From Lumbricus terrestris (lineage: Eukaryota > Annelida > Clitellata > Crassiclitellata > Lumbricidae): a DNA stretch of 64,000 nucleotides. The position numbers and the translations under genes are program-made. How positions within the stretch are numbered: the first letter of the stretch is position 1; every line of letters starts with the position of its first letter. The notes below the pieces were generated by a model. That model worked only from the letters and a program-made list of their open reading frames with translations, was not told where the DNA came from and did not search any database. The DNA is taken from contig OX457043.1 of NCBI GenBank assembly GCA_949752735.1, forward strand, positions 37,260,605-37,324,604, read 5' to 3'. Positions 35,814-46,579 of this stretch are shown here, piece after piece.

Positions 35814-35984
35814 CTTTAGACACAGGCAAAGCAGGCAGTTGCCTGGCCTCTGGGTCGCCAAATTCTAGTTGGGGGAGGCGCCATTTCCACAAAAATATAT
35901 TTTAATAGCCCTTTTTAAACTTTTAGCCATTGTGCACAACATTGAATTTTATCAAACCTTCAGTGAAGTGAACTGATACAAAAT

Positions 35985-37008
35985 TAGGGATGTTAAACGA
36001 TAACCGGAAATCTGTTTATCATTTCCGAATCCGATAACCAGTTTTTGTAATTTACCAAACGATAATCGTATTTATTTTTCTTATCATTATCGCGGTGAAA
36101 ATTAAATTAGAAAAGTGTAAATGTAATCGGATTTTTATATAGCGGCTGTCTTATGGCCTCGACCCTGAGGGTGAGATCCTTCACCACCGCTCGCCCGTTT
36201 GAATGGACGCCACGCCATTTAGGTCCCCGTGGACGGACCGTGTTAGCCCGAGATTTTGAATCTCTGAAATAGCCACCTTCGGGATTCGAACCGCGGCCCG
36301 TGCGCTCTCTTTCACAGATTAACAAGTAGAAGCCGGGTTGATGAAAAATAATCAAGCTGCGCCAGCCCAAACATTTGCTATAATTTATTCCGCTAAAACG
36401 ATAGATTACCGCTTTTAGTGTCGTTAGGTTTCGGAATTTTAATCCCATATGGCCGGCCGGCAGTCTTGCAGATGAGCACAAAGACATTTTAATATGTGAT
36501 GTCTATGGATGAGTGTAATAATGTTTGTCTGAAATTCGTGTTTGGTCTGTTCTGCAATCTGCTGTCAAGTTACATTGCAACTGTCCCTTGCCTTCCTACC
36601 TTTTTACTCTATGGAAATTTCCGCTATATGTTTTGTAATAGACATTGAGGACCATGGTGGTCGTTGAGCATGGTTTGAAATCGCTAAAAGAAAGTTCCTT
36701 TTGTTGTTGTAAAGACACGTGTTTGTTACGAATATCTGTTATTTATGTTGAATTATGAAGATTTATTAGAAACATACAGTGTAAATTATGGTCATTTTGA
36801 ATATCTAATTAGAAAATAAAAAACCATTGTTGATGCTGGATTGCGTTACGTAAGAGCCTGCATAGATTAATTTGAATTATAAAACATTTCCGAGAGGCAA
36901 TTAAAAACCGATATCCAATTTATAAAACCGGATTTTACAAACCGATAACCGGTTTTTGATAAAAAACCGATAACCGGTTTTTGATAAAAACCGATATTAG
37001 CATCCCTA
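35985..37008. mobile_element. hAT element (1,024 bp)
   Basis: Starts TAGGGATGTTAAACGATAA and ends ..GATATTAGCATCCCTA, with the perfect 8-bp duplication TACAAAAT at 35977-35984 and 37009-37016. CCGATAACCGGTTTTT motifs recur subterminally at both ends. The interior is noncoding and includes a SINE (36117-36372). Confidence 0.92.
36117..36372 (-). repeat. tRNA-headed SINE (family B)
   Basis: On the minus strand a B box GGTTCGAATCC sits in a tRNA-like head, followed by a body with GGCTATTTCAGAGATT, CGGTCCGTCCACGGGGACC and a 3' end GCCGCTATATAAAAATCCG. The body is also present twice within the Helitron at 44872-47791. The 3' end resembles LINE tails of this genome, which it presumably borrows for retrotransposition. 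Confidence 0.75.
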
Positions 37009-37334
37009 TACAAAATATACAAATTTCTCAGCTGAGTGTAAAGGCTCTGGCTGGTTCATCTTTGGGTTCTGACGTGGGTTGAACAATTGAGTTTCAGTGG
37101 GGATCTGAGGGTGCCAAGACTGTATGCTTTGCCTGAGGTGCCCAATGTATGCTTTGCCTGGGGTGCCAAATGCATCATTTGCCTATGGCGCCAAATACAT
37201 GCCGGGGTGTCAAATACATGCTTTGCCTAGGGTGCCATTTGGGCTAAGGCCGGCCCTGGAAGGGGCAAAAAATTTCGTTCTTGGGACAGAAGAAAAATTT
37301 CATCTTTGTTGTTGAAAAATCTGATGACCCTTTT

Positions 37335-37410
37335 TTAGTCATTTCTTGAATTTCCAAGAAAAAGATACCATTTTATCCGCCAAAGTAGTTGATGACCTTT
37401 TTCAGGTCAT
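37335..37410. repeat. extra copy of RTE 3' flank
   Basis: AAGAAAAAGATACCATTTTA with TCCGCCAAA(G/A)TAGTT and nearby bases also occur at 37905-37945 and 39000-39045, here more diverged. So the sequence beyond the RTE tail exists three times within 1.7 kb. Confidence 0.6.
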
Positions 37411-38160
37411 TTGGGGGGGCCCGGTAGCGCAAGGAATAACACCCTGGCATAGAGTGCGAGAGGTAGTGAGTTCGAGCCCCCGTTGGGCGGATTTGCTTTG
37501 TAGGCCGCTATTAGCGCCGTGTAATTACAAAGCTGTCTGTTCAGTTAGTTAAAGGAAGGAAGCTGAGCTACTTCGGACACATGATCAGAGCAGACAAGCT
37601 GCCGGCATTCATATGTCGGGGCTATCTGGACGGAAGAAGGGCTCGGGGAAGGCCGAGGAGAAGATGGATGGATGAATGACGTGGAGGAATGGACGGGGAT
37701 GGTGATGGCGGACTGTTTGAGGACCGCTAGGAACAGAGAGCAATGGAGGAAGATGGCGTCGTCGACGATGATCCCCGATCCGCAGCAATGAGGACGGTCA
37801 CGACGACGACGATAACTTGTAAATGTAAAGCGCAGTGCGTCTTGCAGGCGTTTAATTAAAGAAAATATATTATTATTATTATTATCATTTATTTGTCGAA
37901 TTCCCAAGAAAAAGATACCATTTTATCCGCCAAAATAGTTAAGGACTTTTTAAAACAAATTTATTTAGTTTTTAGTCATTTGTCGAATTCCCCACGTACT
38001 AATCAAACTACCATGTCCAAGTGGAATAATACTTCACAATTGTAGTAAAACTCAGCTGCTTGTCTGTGAAATTCATAAATAGGCCTGACTTATGTTAAGT
38101 TAAGTTTAATTAAGATTACTGCACAACTTGTAACTTGCGGATAACTTGTATAACTTGGAT
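37411..38160 (+). repeat. tRNA-headed SINE (family C) interrupted by a 545-bp copy
   Basis: The head GGCCCGGTAGCGCAAGG..GAGTTCGAGCC (A- and B-box-like) and body GCCGTGTAATTACAAAGCTG match the intact copy 52000-52215. At 37550 the SINE is broken by a 545-bp block (37551-38095) that repeats 38647-39191, then resumes at about 38096 with TTAAGTTTAATTAAGATTAC, matching the expected next part of the SINE. Confidence 0.75.
37551..38095 (+). repeat. 545-bp local duplicate of RTE 3' end plus flank
   Basis: Essentially identical to 38647-39191; the only difference I saw is CCCCACGTAC versus CCCCACGAAC. It contains the RTE C-terminus (KLSYFGHMIRADKLPAF, RRARGRPRRRWMDE), the (TTA)n tail and about 200 bp of sequence beyond the tail. 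Because flank is included and there is no new tail, ordinary LINE retrotransposition does not explain it well. Confidence 0.9.
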
Positions 38161-38163
38161 ATA

Positions 38164-38990
38164 CTTAGATGGACAGAGAGAATGAAACATCCAAGAAATA
38201 TGGGCTGGAAAAAAATATCAAGAAAACAAAAGTGATGGTGGTGAGCAGAAATCGAGAGAGGATAGTGATCACATGTAATGGAGGAATCTTGGAGCAAGTG
38301 GAGCCGTTCCATTACCTAGGCGTCAGTGGAGGAGAGTGGAGATGTAGGCATGGAGATAAAAGCCAAACTGGGGATGACGCGAACGGCCATGGGGTCTTTT
38401 ACTACACTGTGGAAGGATAGAACCATTGGAGTGGGGTTGAAGCTAAGGCCATGAGGTCACTGGTGTGGCCGGTGGCGCTGTACGGCTGTGAAAACTTGGA
38501 CGCTAAGGAAGGAAGACAAAAGAAGAATATCAGCGTTTGAGATGACAACATGTAGAAAGATGCTGAGAGTCAGCTGGAAGGAGTTTAGAACAAACGAATC
38601 TATACTGGAAGAGCTGCAGCCGGAGCGGCCCCTGCTGTAGGTGGTGAAAGGAAGGAAGCTGAGCTACTTCGGACACATGATCAGAGCAGACAAGCTGCCG
38701 GCATTCATATGTCGGGGCTATCTGGACGGAAGAAGGGCTCGGGGAAGGCCGAGGAGAAGATGGATGGATGAATGACGTGGAGGAATGGACGGGGATGGTG
38801 ATGGCGGACTGTTTGAGGACCGCTAGGAACAGAGAGCAATGGAGGAAGATGGCGTCGTCGACGATGATCCCCGATCCGCAGCAATGAGGACGGTCACGAC
38901 GACGACGATAACTTGTAAATGTAAAGCGCAGTGCGTCTTGCAGGCGTTTAATTAAAGAAAATATATTATTATTATTATTATCATTTATTT
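38164..38990 (+). mobile_element. RTE-like LINE, 5'-truncated
   Basis: Encodes YGLEKNIKKTKVMVVSRN (post-RT region), VEPFHYLGVS, a degraded ALYGCE segment, LRVSWKEFRTNESILEEL, KGRKLSYFGHMIRADKLPAF and ARGRPRRRWMDE over several frames. The 3' end reads GTAAATGTAAAGCGCAGTGC..GCAGGCGTTTAATTAAAG then (TTA)n. Frameshifts and stops show a dead copy. Its 3' ~60 bp are shared with SINE family C. Confidence 0.82.
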
Positions 38991-39191
38991 GTCGAATTCC
39001 CAAGAAAAAGATACCATTTTATCCGCCAAAATAGTTAAGGACTTTTTAAAACAAATTTATTTAGTTTTTAGTCATTTGTCGAATTCCCCACGAACTAATC
39101 AAACTACCATGTCCAAGTGGAATAATACTTCACAATTGTAGTAAAACTCAGCTGCTTGTCTGTGAAATTCATAAATAGGCCTGACTTATGT

Positions 39192-39421
39192 AATGGGACA
39201 AAATAATCCACGAGTCATCTGCAAATTGGGCCAATTTTGATCATGAGACTACAGTCCAAGTCGGCGAAATCAATCGAGTCGATCGTTGGCCGACTCAAGT
39301 CGATCGAGTAGTCAAAAGGTCGGAGAGTCAGCAAAGCCGATCAATTCGATCGTCGGTCGGGCTAAGCTGATCATAGCACACGACTCGATCGGGGCATAGG
39401 GAACGCAGGCGAAAGGGGATA
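39192..39421. other. TCGATC-rich spacer
   Basis: The stretch 39255-39400 repeats TCGATCG/AAGTCGATCGAG-type words on both strands, giving local hairpins. No gene or known element was recognised. Confidence 0.45.
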
Positions 39422-39434
39422 CTATTTTAAATAG

Positions 39435-39715
39435 GTAAAAAAAGTTTTGCCCATACTCGCTTGCGAGCGTTGGGCCCGGTGCTGATCCCCGGTGTTAAGC
39501 CATCAGCCCTTAGGTGGCAATTGCCATACATCGGCGGTAGGTGGCCAGGTCTTTCCGCCGAACCCAAGGTTACCTGCGCAGTGACACTGCTACTCATTTT
39601 CACACTCCCATCTGGCGAGTGGCGGCTGAGTCAACCTTAAGGGGCCACCGGGATTAGATCCCGGTTCCTTCTGTTCTTCGTGCCAGCGTGTTACCAATCA
39701 GCCACCGCACCGCCT
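39435..39715 (-). repeat. tRNA-headed SINE (family D) with 13-bp target duplication
   Basis: Flanked by perfect CTATTTTAAATAG repeats at 39422-39434 and 39716-39728. On the minus strand the head reads GGCGGTGCGGTGGCTGATTG then GTAACACGC, with an A-box-like TGGCTGATTGGT and a B-box-like GGGATCTAATCCC. The 3' end, at low coordinates, is a short TTTTTTAC stretch. The perfect duplication indicates a fairly recent insertion. It is not a tRNA gene: the anticodon arm does not fold and the body is 281 bp. Confidence 0.85.
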
Positions 39716-40000
39716 CTATTTTAAATAGAGGATCACACAATCGAGAAAGCCCTATTCTGTCTGATGGCTGTGCATGCATGTGGATTGTGGAACCACAAAA
39801 TCACCTTCAGGCTGAGTGCAGAGAGTGACAACCAGAGCAAGCCGAAGTTAAAGTAAAGAGCGCCTGAAGATAGACAGGCACACTGTCCGGGACACAATGC
39901 CAGACAATGGGGAGACCCTATTTTCATAAAGCGACTGTCAAAAACTGGGCATGTGTCCATTGATCAAACACAATTTTGCACACAAAAGAATCTAACGTAC

Positions 40001-40162
40001 TTTGTCTTTATTCTGTCCTTGTCTGACCAGGACATCATATTTGACCTTTCCTTCAGCATCCACTTGTTTAGCCAGAGCATTTGAAATTGTTGTTTTCTGG
40101 CCCATTCCTAGTGGATACTGCACCAACAAGATTTCAGGAAACGCTCCTCCATCACCAAAATC
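40001..40162 (-). CDS. SNW1: SNW1 exon: DFGDGGAFPEI segment
   Basis: Fifty-four in-phase codons start DFGDGGAFPEILLVQYPLGM, continue ISNALAKQVDAEGKVKYD and end RQGQNKDK. The motifs DFGDGGAFPEI, QYPL.MG and SNALA.QVD..GK.KYD are diagnostic of SNW1/SKIP N-terminal regions. The acceptor is GTTGTTAG and the donor AAA|GTACGT. It joins upstream to 40684-40758 and downstream, across 21.8 kb, to 18099-18191. Confidence 0.97.
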
Positions 40163-40683
40163 CTAACAACACAGAATCACATATTAATGCAAGCTCTTTA
40201 CAGTCATAAGGAAATATCAGAATGGCATTTATTTGGCTGACAACTTACAAAAGTGAATATTGGACAATCAAAAAGAGGAAGAAACCAGACTTCTCCATGG
40301 TGATTAGTAGCAATAGCAGGCACAACTACATACTAACTGCATCACTGAATCGCCACGTTAGTCCCCCCCACCTTGGTGGAGGCTGACGTAGCGATTTACG
40401 AGAGTTACGAGAACGTGAGTTTTTTTTAGAAAATTGCAAGTATTCATGGGAAAACTAAAATGCTAATAAACAGCCATCAAATGTACTGAGTAAAACGATA
40501 CATTGATTCCCCATGTTTGTGGAAGTTAATAACTTTTTACCATTTCTCATGATTTGTGGCCTGTCGATAAGTCTGAAAATGGTTAAACACTAATAACTTT
40601 TTATCCAAAAGACAACTTAACATCAAAGTGAGTAAAAAAGCCAATGCGTTGCGAAAATCTAGCAAAAGTTCTCAGTCACTTAC

Positions 40684-40758
40684 TGTCTGGTTTCTTGGAA
40701 CCCATCCTTTACGTCTTCCATATGGTGGTGCTGTTGGCTCTCCAAATACTTGAACAGT
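40684..40758 (-). CDS. SNW1: SNW1 exon: PPYG.RKGWVPR segment
   Basis: Twenty-five in-phase codons, TVQVFGEPTAPPYGRRKGW ending VPRNQT. APPYG.RKGW(I/V)PR is a hallmark immediately before the DFGDGGAFPEI block in SNW1. The acceptor is CTATTTAG, the donor ACA|GTAAGT. Confidence 0.95.
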
Positions 40759-40962
40759 CTAAATAGAGATATAAAAACTGTCAACTAATTTCATGTCATA
40801 ATGCAACGTAGACATAACTACAACTTTTACAACAGTCTTCTGCAGGTATCATAATTCAATGTAATAGTGCCACCCACTTCAAGATATCTCTCATAGGATA
40901 TTCTCTATGTGATGTCATATGTACTCAAGAATAAGTTGCCTTCGAGTATACTTACTCAGTAC

Positions 40963-42160
40963 TTAGTCCATCCCGTGCATATCTGCACATTGGGCAACGC
41001 ATCGTCTCCATTCCTCTCTGTCCGCCGCCAGCTCCCTGGCCTCATCCCACGACATCTCCAGGCATCTCAAGTCTTCCCTTATGGTCTCCGGCCAGTTCTT
41101 TCTCGGCCTTCCTCTCCTCTTCTTCCCTCCAGGATTCCACGACATCACTTGATTGGCTCTTCTTTCGTCCTCCATGCGGAACACGTGTCCCGCCCACCTC
41201 AGTCGCCTTCTTCTGATGATGTGTTCCATTTCTTCCAGCCCCATCCTCTCTCTTATAGTTTTGTTCAATACCTTGTCCCGCCATGATACGTGCAGGATTC
41301 TTCTTAGCCATTTGTGATGTGCTGCCTCCGGTCTTCTCTTGTTTGCCACCGTCATCGGCCATGTCTCTGATCCACACAAAAGTGTACTCAAGACTACGGC
41401 ATTATAAAGGCGCATCTTAGTTCTTATGCTGCATCCGTTTTTCTTCCAGATCTTATCAAACCCTCCAAATGCAGCATTTGCCTTTCCTATACGTGTTTTA
41501 ATTTCCCTGTCACAGTTGCTGTCTGCTGATATTTGGCTACCAAGGAAGCAAAAACCATCTACAGATTCTACTTCCATGCCGCCCACCACAATACTGCCTT
41601 CCTCTTCCAATTTTCATGAGTTTTGTTTTGCTTGGATTTAACGTTAAGTCCCACCTTTGCTGCTTCCATCTGTGTTCTGAGTGTTAATTCTTTCATCCCT
41701 TTACAATTATGGTCTAACGGTGATATCGTCTGCGAAATCCAAGTCCCACAGCCTATCCTCATTCACCCATCTCAAACCAGTATTGGCGTACTCTGCTACT
41801 CTAATCATCACCCAGTCCACGATTAAGGCAAAAAGCATTGGCGACAACACGCATCCCTGTCTTACCCCTGTCACAATCTGGAACCATTCTCCCACTTCCC
41901 CTCCGCATCTCACCGCGCAGCGACTACCATCATAGAAACTCCGGGTGATGTCAATTATCTTTGATGGAATCCCATAATTTTTCATTATCCTCCACAACGA
42001 TTCTCTGTGTATACTGTCAAAGGCCTTTTTCAAGTCAATGAAGTTGATTAATACAGGTGTCTCGTACATCAAAGACTTCTCTATGATTTGCCTAAGTGTG
42101 AACATTTGTTCACAACATGACCTACCAGGTCTGAAACCCTCCTGTTCTTGTCACAATCTT
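40963..42160 (-). mobile_element. RTE-like LINE, RT and C-terminal region
   Basis: The minus strand encodes QEGFRPGRSC, VLINFIDLKKAFDSIHRES (catalytic Asp), VTGVRQGCVLSPMLF, LWDLDFADDI (the FADD box), then after stops and a frameshift CFLGSQISADSNC, RLYNAVVLSTLLCGSETW, RRLRWAGHVFRMEDER and KRRGRPRKNWPETI. It is truncated 5' of the palm domain. It lies in the SNW1 intron between exons 40684 and 42810, same orientation. Confidence 0.9.
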
Positions 42161-42539
42161 TCATCTATAGTAGATCTCATGCGGTTCAGCATTACCATGG
42201 CCATAACTTTTCCCGTATAAGCCGTAACTAAATTTTGAACCCAGAAAGTGAGAAAATGTGTTGACCCCAATATAAAGTTGCGACCGTAAATCATGTATCA
42301 TATGACAAGGCAAGTGTTTAATTGCACTGGGCGCCTTAAAAGCCATGTTGGGCATCGTGTACAATGTTTAAAAAAAAACACATAATTTCCTACTTTGAAA
42401 GAATTGCTAAATGTATTAAATAATTTCACACAATTTCATATATTAAATAACATCTTGATATATGATTATGTGCAGTTTGTTTTTTACATAAATTTAAGAA
42501 ATTTGTAAAATTGTTTTTATACAATTTATGTAATTTATT

Positions 42540-42720
42540 TCTTTATTTCTATAGTACCCCTTCAAGCTCTCTACTTATAGATGACTACAGCGCGAACACT
42601 GCATCGGAGTTTCCCGCTGAAGCACCAAGCAACTGCAACCTTTCAAGGTCCCTACTCGGCGACTTGAGGAGGATTCGAACCTGGAACTTTGGGCATGGTA
42701 GTCACTTTCGTACTCTTGAA
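42540..42720 (-). repeat. tRNA-headed SINE (family A)
   Basis: On the minus strand CAGGTTCGAATCC and the body (GAAACTCCGATGCAGTGT, GCGCTGTAG) match 48403-48632. The tail end reads AAGGGGTACTATAG then AT-rich sequence. Confidence 0.65.
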
Positions 42721-42809
42721 AGCAAGTTTATACAGTCACTGTCAATGATCATTCCCCTATTCTCTGCATAATGCTTTTTCTAACTCTACTTTCACTTGAA
42801 AAGTCTTAC

Positions 42810-42867
42810 CCTAGAAGTCCTGGCTTCAGGTCTGCTTTTGTTCTCATTGACTGGAGTTGGTAAAACA
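42810..42867 (-). CDS. SNW1: SNW1 exon: N-terminal segment
   Basis: One base plus 19 codons: VLPTPVNENKSRPEARTSR. SNW1 proteins begin with a short (S)FLPAP-like motif followed by a polar, Arg-rich segment. The acceptor is TTTTCAG, the donor AGG|GTAAGA, and phase matches the 40684-40758 exon. Because it starts on the last base of a codon, a first coding exon with the ATG must lie at higher coordinates. That exon is expected to be only a few codons long and I could not identify it. Confidence 0.85.
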
Positions 42868-43017
42868 CTGAAAAGTTTTAAAAAGACAGATAAAGAACAA
42901 TGCTCATTGCTCAATTACAAATGCAACCAATTAAATTTCTAGAGCATTAGTCTCATATTTAAGATAAAACAGTAGTTATAGGACCTTTGTAAATTATTTC
43001 TATGATTTATTCATGTA

Positions 43018-43150
43018 CTAAACACAAGGCATATGGCCACCTTTATGTAGATAATGCCCAGGCCTTTGCACAGGTCCATCATCTGACCAACTCTACCTGG
43101 TCTGTTCTACTGATTGTCTTGTTTCTGAACCTCACTAGATTAAATGTCAA
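43018..43150 (+). mobile_element. CR1-like RT fragment
   Basis: Encodes KAYGHLYVDNAQAFAQVHH, equivalent to GHLYADDVQ.FAHG in the 33.3-kb LINE. The YADD box has become YVDN, so the copy is dead. It is only about 40 residues long. Confidence 0.6.
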
Positions 43151-43234
43151 CTAACCAACTCTGCCTAAACAAATTAAATTAATTAAAGATTTGATTATTT
43201 ACCAACCGATAATCAAACTTATTATTTTTTTACC

Positions 43235-44330
43235 ATTTCGTAGTGTACTGTATTTTCATGGATATAATTCGCATATGTATATAACATGCACCTGTATGTA
43301 ACCCACTACTTTCAGGGATATCATGAGTAAAATTAATTATATAGCACGCATCAGATTATAACATGCACATATTTTCATGTGTCCACCTATGTGCTAATGC
43401 ACTAACCTCAATGCCACTACCTTATATAATTTCTGACTGAATATAGTCATAACTCTTTCTATCATGAGCAAATTAAAGTAACCTATTTTATTAAAAAAAT
43501 TCGTTATGCAAAGAAAACGAAGCTTATTGGTAAAAATGAACATTTTAATGAAGTGACTATAATATAAAATTTTCTAAATGCATTCAAGACCTGTAGGCAA
43601 AAATTATCTTGTTTCTATTTCTTTACTGGCATTTTCACAAGCTAGGGTCTCTTTATTGCTGGAAGATTATAGCATTTAGTGTAGAATGAATCTGAAAGAA
43701 AGACTTCGACATTAGTCAGTTCGATAAAGTAAAGCTATATTGTCAAAAATGTATTTAAGTCCAGTGTAGCATTATTTTTCCTAAATTAAATTTATATTGA
43801 ATCAAAATTATCTTTTCATCAAATCCCACTTCCATATATCCTTAAATAATGAGCGTGCACTTGCAGTATAATAGCGAAGAACTCATACAATGACATCTCC
43901 TAAGCTATCACAAGTTCTCTTTGTTCTCTTCTTTTATTTGTTTAAACTTCATGTCCTTTGGGCCAAGGTAATACAAATAACACTGGAAGTGTCTAAATAT
44001 CCGTCCGTCAGAAATTTGTGGTCTGTTTTGCAATCCAATATCAACGCGTTGAGTTGCAACAGGCCTTTGCTGTTTGAAGATCGAATCACATTATAAAGGA
44101 TTAAAAGGATAATATTGGAGTTTGATGATATTTTATTGGAATTGAAAGGATGAAAAGTAACTTATGAAGTGAAATATAACCTACTATGATAAACTATGTT
44201 TGAAGAGTTTACCAATAAAACATATTCTAGAGTTAGTTTCTTATTTTTTTAGACTAAAAATGATTGACAAACATTACTTACCTACTTTTTAACTCTATGG
44301 AAATTGCATAAATCTATCATATCTATGGTT
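43235..44330 (+). repeat. dispersed repeat family, copy 2
   Basis: Starts ACTGTATTTTCATGGATATA and follows the same block order as 32480-33310. Its right part (GTCTGTTTTGCAATC, TTTAACTCTATGGAAAT) also matches 36540-36620. Confidence 0.6.
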
Positions 44331-44369
44331 TGTTTATTTTGGAAATCTCTAAGTTTCGTTTTGCAGAGA

Positions 44370-44871
44370 TAAGAATTTCTTAATACGCTTAAATAAGCTA
44401 AAGAACACAACAAAATCGATTAAGGGCAAAGCGGGGTATGGGCGTAGTGAGAATGGCCCCATCGAATTTTGAATTCCCTATATGTCGTCCCCTCTCCCAG
44501 CCTCACCCAATCCGAACTCCGCTCGACCACAGTATAAATAACATATAAATATTTATAAATGCTGTGGCTTGACCCACCTCACACCACAAAATATATCACT
44601 CATAAAATCCATTGAAAAAACAATGTTTCACTTTTTTTCATTCCTTCACACTGCACCCACCCCGGCCTGATCCCACCAAACCCACCTCCCACCTTCACTA
44701 CGCCCCTACCCTGCGTCACCCTTAATCGATTTTGTTGTGTTCTTCAGCCTATTTAAGCGTATTAATATTTATAAAAATATACCTTTTCTTGATATTTTTA
44801 CTTACTTACTTTCACGAAAACATTGGGCTATAGATCGCTGTGAGACTGCTCTATTCTGCCCTTATCTGTAA
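44370..44871. repeat. partial foldback-family copy, left of Helitron
   Basis: Contains TTTAGCTTATTTAAGC-like sequence on both strands (44390-44450 and 44715-44765) and the arm AACATTGGGCTATAGATCGC..CTTATCTGTAA, matching 51125-51255. The matching continuation is found after the Helitron at 47792-47833, so one family copy was split by the Helitron. Confidence 0.7.
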
Positions 44872-44933
44872 CTAGATGCGTCGTTACCCGGCGTTGCCCG
44901 GGGAAATTTAGGGTTTGCGACACTACTCCTCTG

Positions 44934-45740
44934 CATGGGGGTACGCAGCCTTGACCGCTAAATATAGGGTTTTCGCCAACCCTCGGCCCAATCCGCTTCC
45001 TCCAAAAAAGCCCAACATGACCCTCCCCAGCGGGGCGAGTGTGCTGATTCTGGGTGGTGGCCCTAGCTGCAAGGTTTGAGGTGCAAAGCTGCGAAACTGC
45101 GCGAATATATGAAAATATCGAAATTGCGAAATTTCGGCTTTTCATCCCCACGCAGGCCCTCGTGGAGAGAGATTCACCAACCCCTCCACTGGGTTGCTCT
45201 GCTACCCGGCATTACTCGGTAAATTTAGGGTTTTCGCTTTTCCACAAGTCGGAACGTGGCTATTTCAGGGATTAAGAATCTCGGGCTAGCACGGTCCGTC
45301 CACTGGGACCTAAATGGCGTGGCGTCCATTCATGGGGGTACGCAGCCTTGACCGCTAAATTTAGGGTTTTCGCCAACCCTCGGCCCAATCCGCTTCCTCC
45401 AAAAAAGCCCAACATGACCCTCCCCAGCGGGGCGAGTGTGTGTGTGTGCTGATTCTGGGTGGTGGCCCTAGCTGCAAGGTTTGAGGTGCAAAGCTGCGAA
45501 ACTGCGCGAATATATGAAAATATCGAAATTGCGAAATTTCGGCTTTTCAGCCCCACACAGGCCCTCGTGGAGAGAGATTCACCAACCCCTCCACTGGGTT
45601 GCTCTGCTACCCGGCATTACTCGGTAAATTTAGAGTTTTCGCCCTTCCACAAGTCGGAACGTGGCTATTTCAGGGATTAAGAATCTCGGGCTAGCACGGT
45701 CCGTCCACTGGGACCTAAATGGCGTGGCGTCCATTCAAAC
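44934..45740 (+). repeat. ~397-bp tandem duplication inside Helitron
   Basis: Two near-identical units start with CATGGGGGTACGCAGCCTTG at 44934 and 45331. The second has an extra GTGTGTGT run at 45436. Each unit carries a SINE-B core (GGCTATTTCAGGGATTAAG, CGGTCCGTCCACTGGGACC). Confidence 0.92.
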
Positions 45741-45787
45741 GTGTGAGTGGTGGTGAAGTATCTCACCCAATCAAATTCATTAAAAAA

Positions 45788-46524
45788 CTAGCTGTACCCG
45801 GCCACGCGTTGCTGTGGCTGAAAAGACCGTCCAACCCTCCCTCCCTACTTCCCTTCTCCTGCCTCCCTCCCTCCCTTACCCTGCTTCCCTCCGTTCCTCT
45901 GTCCCTCCCTACCTACATTCCCCCTCCCTCTCCCCTTTCCTCTTCCATCCCCTCCCCTCCTCCCCTCCCTTCCGTTTCTTCCCCTCCATCCCCTCGTCCC
46001 TCCCCCCCATCCCTCTCCTCCCTCCATCCCGTCCGCTCCCTCCCCTTCCCCCCGCTCCCGTCCTCCCACACGGCCGCATTCAAATGCAAATAAATTGAAT
46101 TCGCTGAAATCGAATGCAATGTTGTGGTTTTTCGAGAAAAGCATATAAAAACCAGTCCGCTCCAACGTTGTGTGAAAATTGTCAATCTAGTCTTTTCTAT
46201 CCTTTTTTCGACCGGATCTGACCTTTTTCAAAATTCAGAGTGGCATCCCTGACCTTATTCAAAATTCAGAGTGGTATCCCTGTACGTTATAAATACACGG
46301 GCCAAAATGGCGGAGTATGCGTTACGGCTAAAATGTATAAACGTGCCAGCTCGAGGATAAAGTTGTTTTTTTGGTGTAAAAGATTTGTTTCTTTCCAGGG
46401 AATCCTTTTACAAACACGACGCTATTCGAACGGAGCGTTTTGCGAAAAATTTCAAAAGAATCGGTGATGAAGTTACCGAGATAACCCATTAGGACCAAAC
46501 TTTTTACATTTTTATTTATATAGA
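45788..46524 (-). mobile_element. Helitron (737 bp) nested in Helitron and SINE-B
   Basis: Reverse complement starts TCTATATAAATAAAAATG and ends GCCACAGCAACGCGTGGC (hairpin), CGGGTACAG, CTAG, flanked by A|T. SINE-B sequence stops just before it (45775) and its tail GGCCGCTATATAAAATCCG resumes after it (46548), so it inserted into the SINE. A C/T-rich tract of CCCTCCC words fills 45833-46070. Confidence 0.85.
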
Positions 46525-46579
46525 TTAACATGGTCGAGGCAATAGATGGCCGCTATATAAAATCCGATTAAATTTACAT

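Larger units (their letters stand above)
34159..37258. mobile_element. composite block with hAT-like inverted termini
   Basis: Left end CAGGGTCGGCCTTAGGC and right end (reverse complement) CAGGGCCGGCCTTAGCC are inverted repeats; flanks AAAGGGGA / GAAGGGGC agree at six of eight bases. A second copy of the left-end motif (GGCAAAGCAGGCAGTTGCCTGG) occurs at 35822, so the right end may belong to a second element starting near 35806. A short ~40-bp repeat with GGTGCCAAATACATG lies at 37100-37240. Nested inside: (TA)n, a Helitron, an inverted-repeat element, a hAT and a SINE. Confidence 0.65.
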
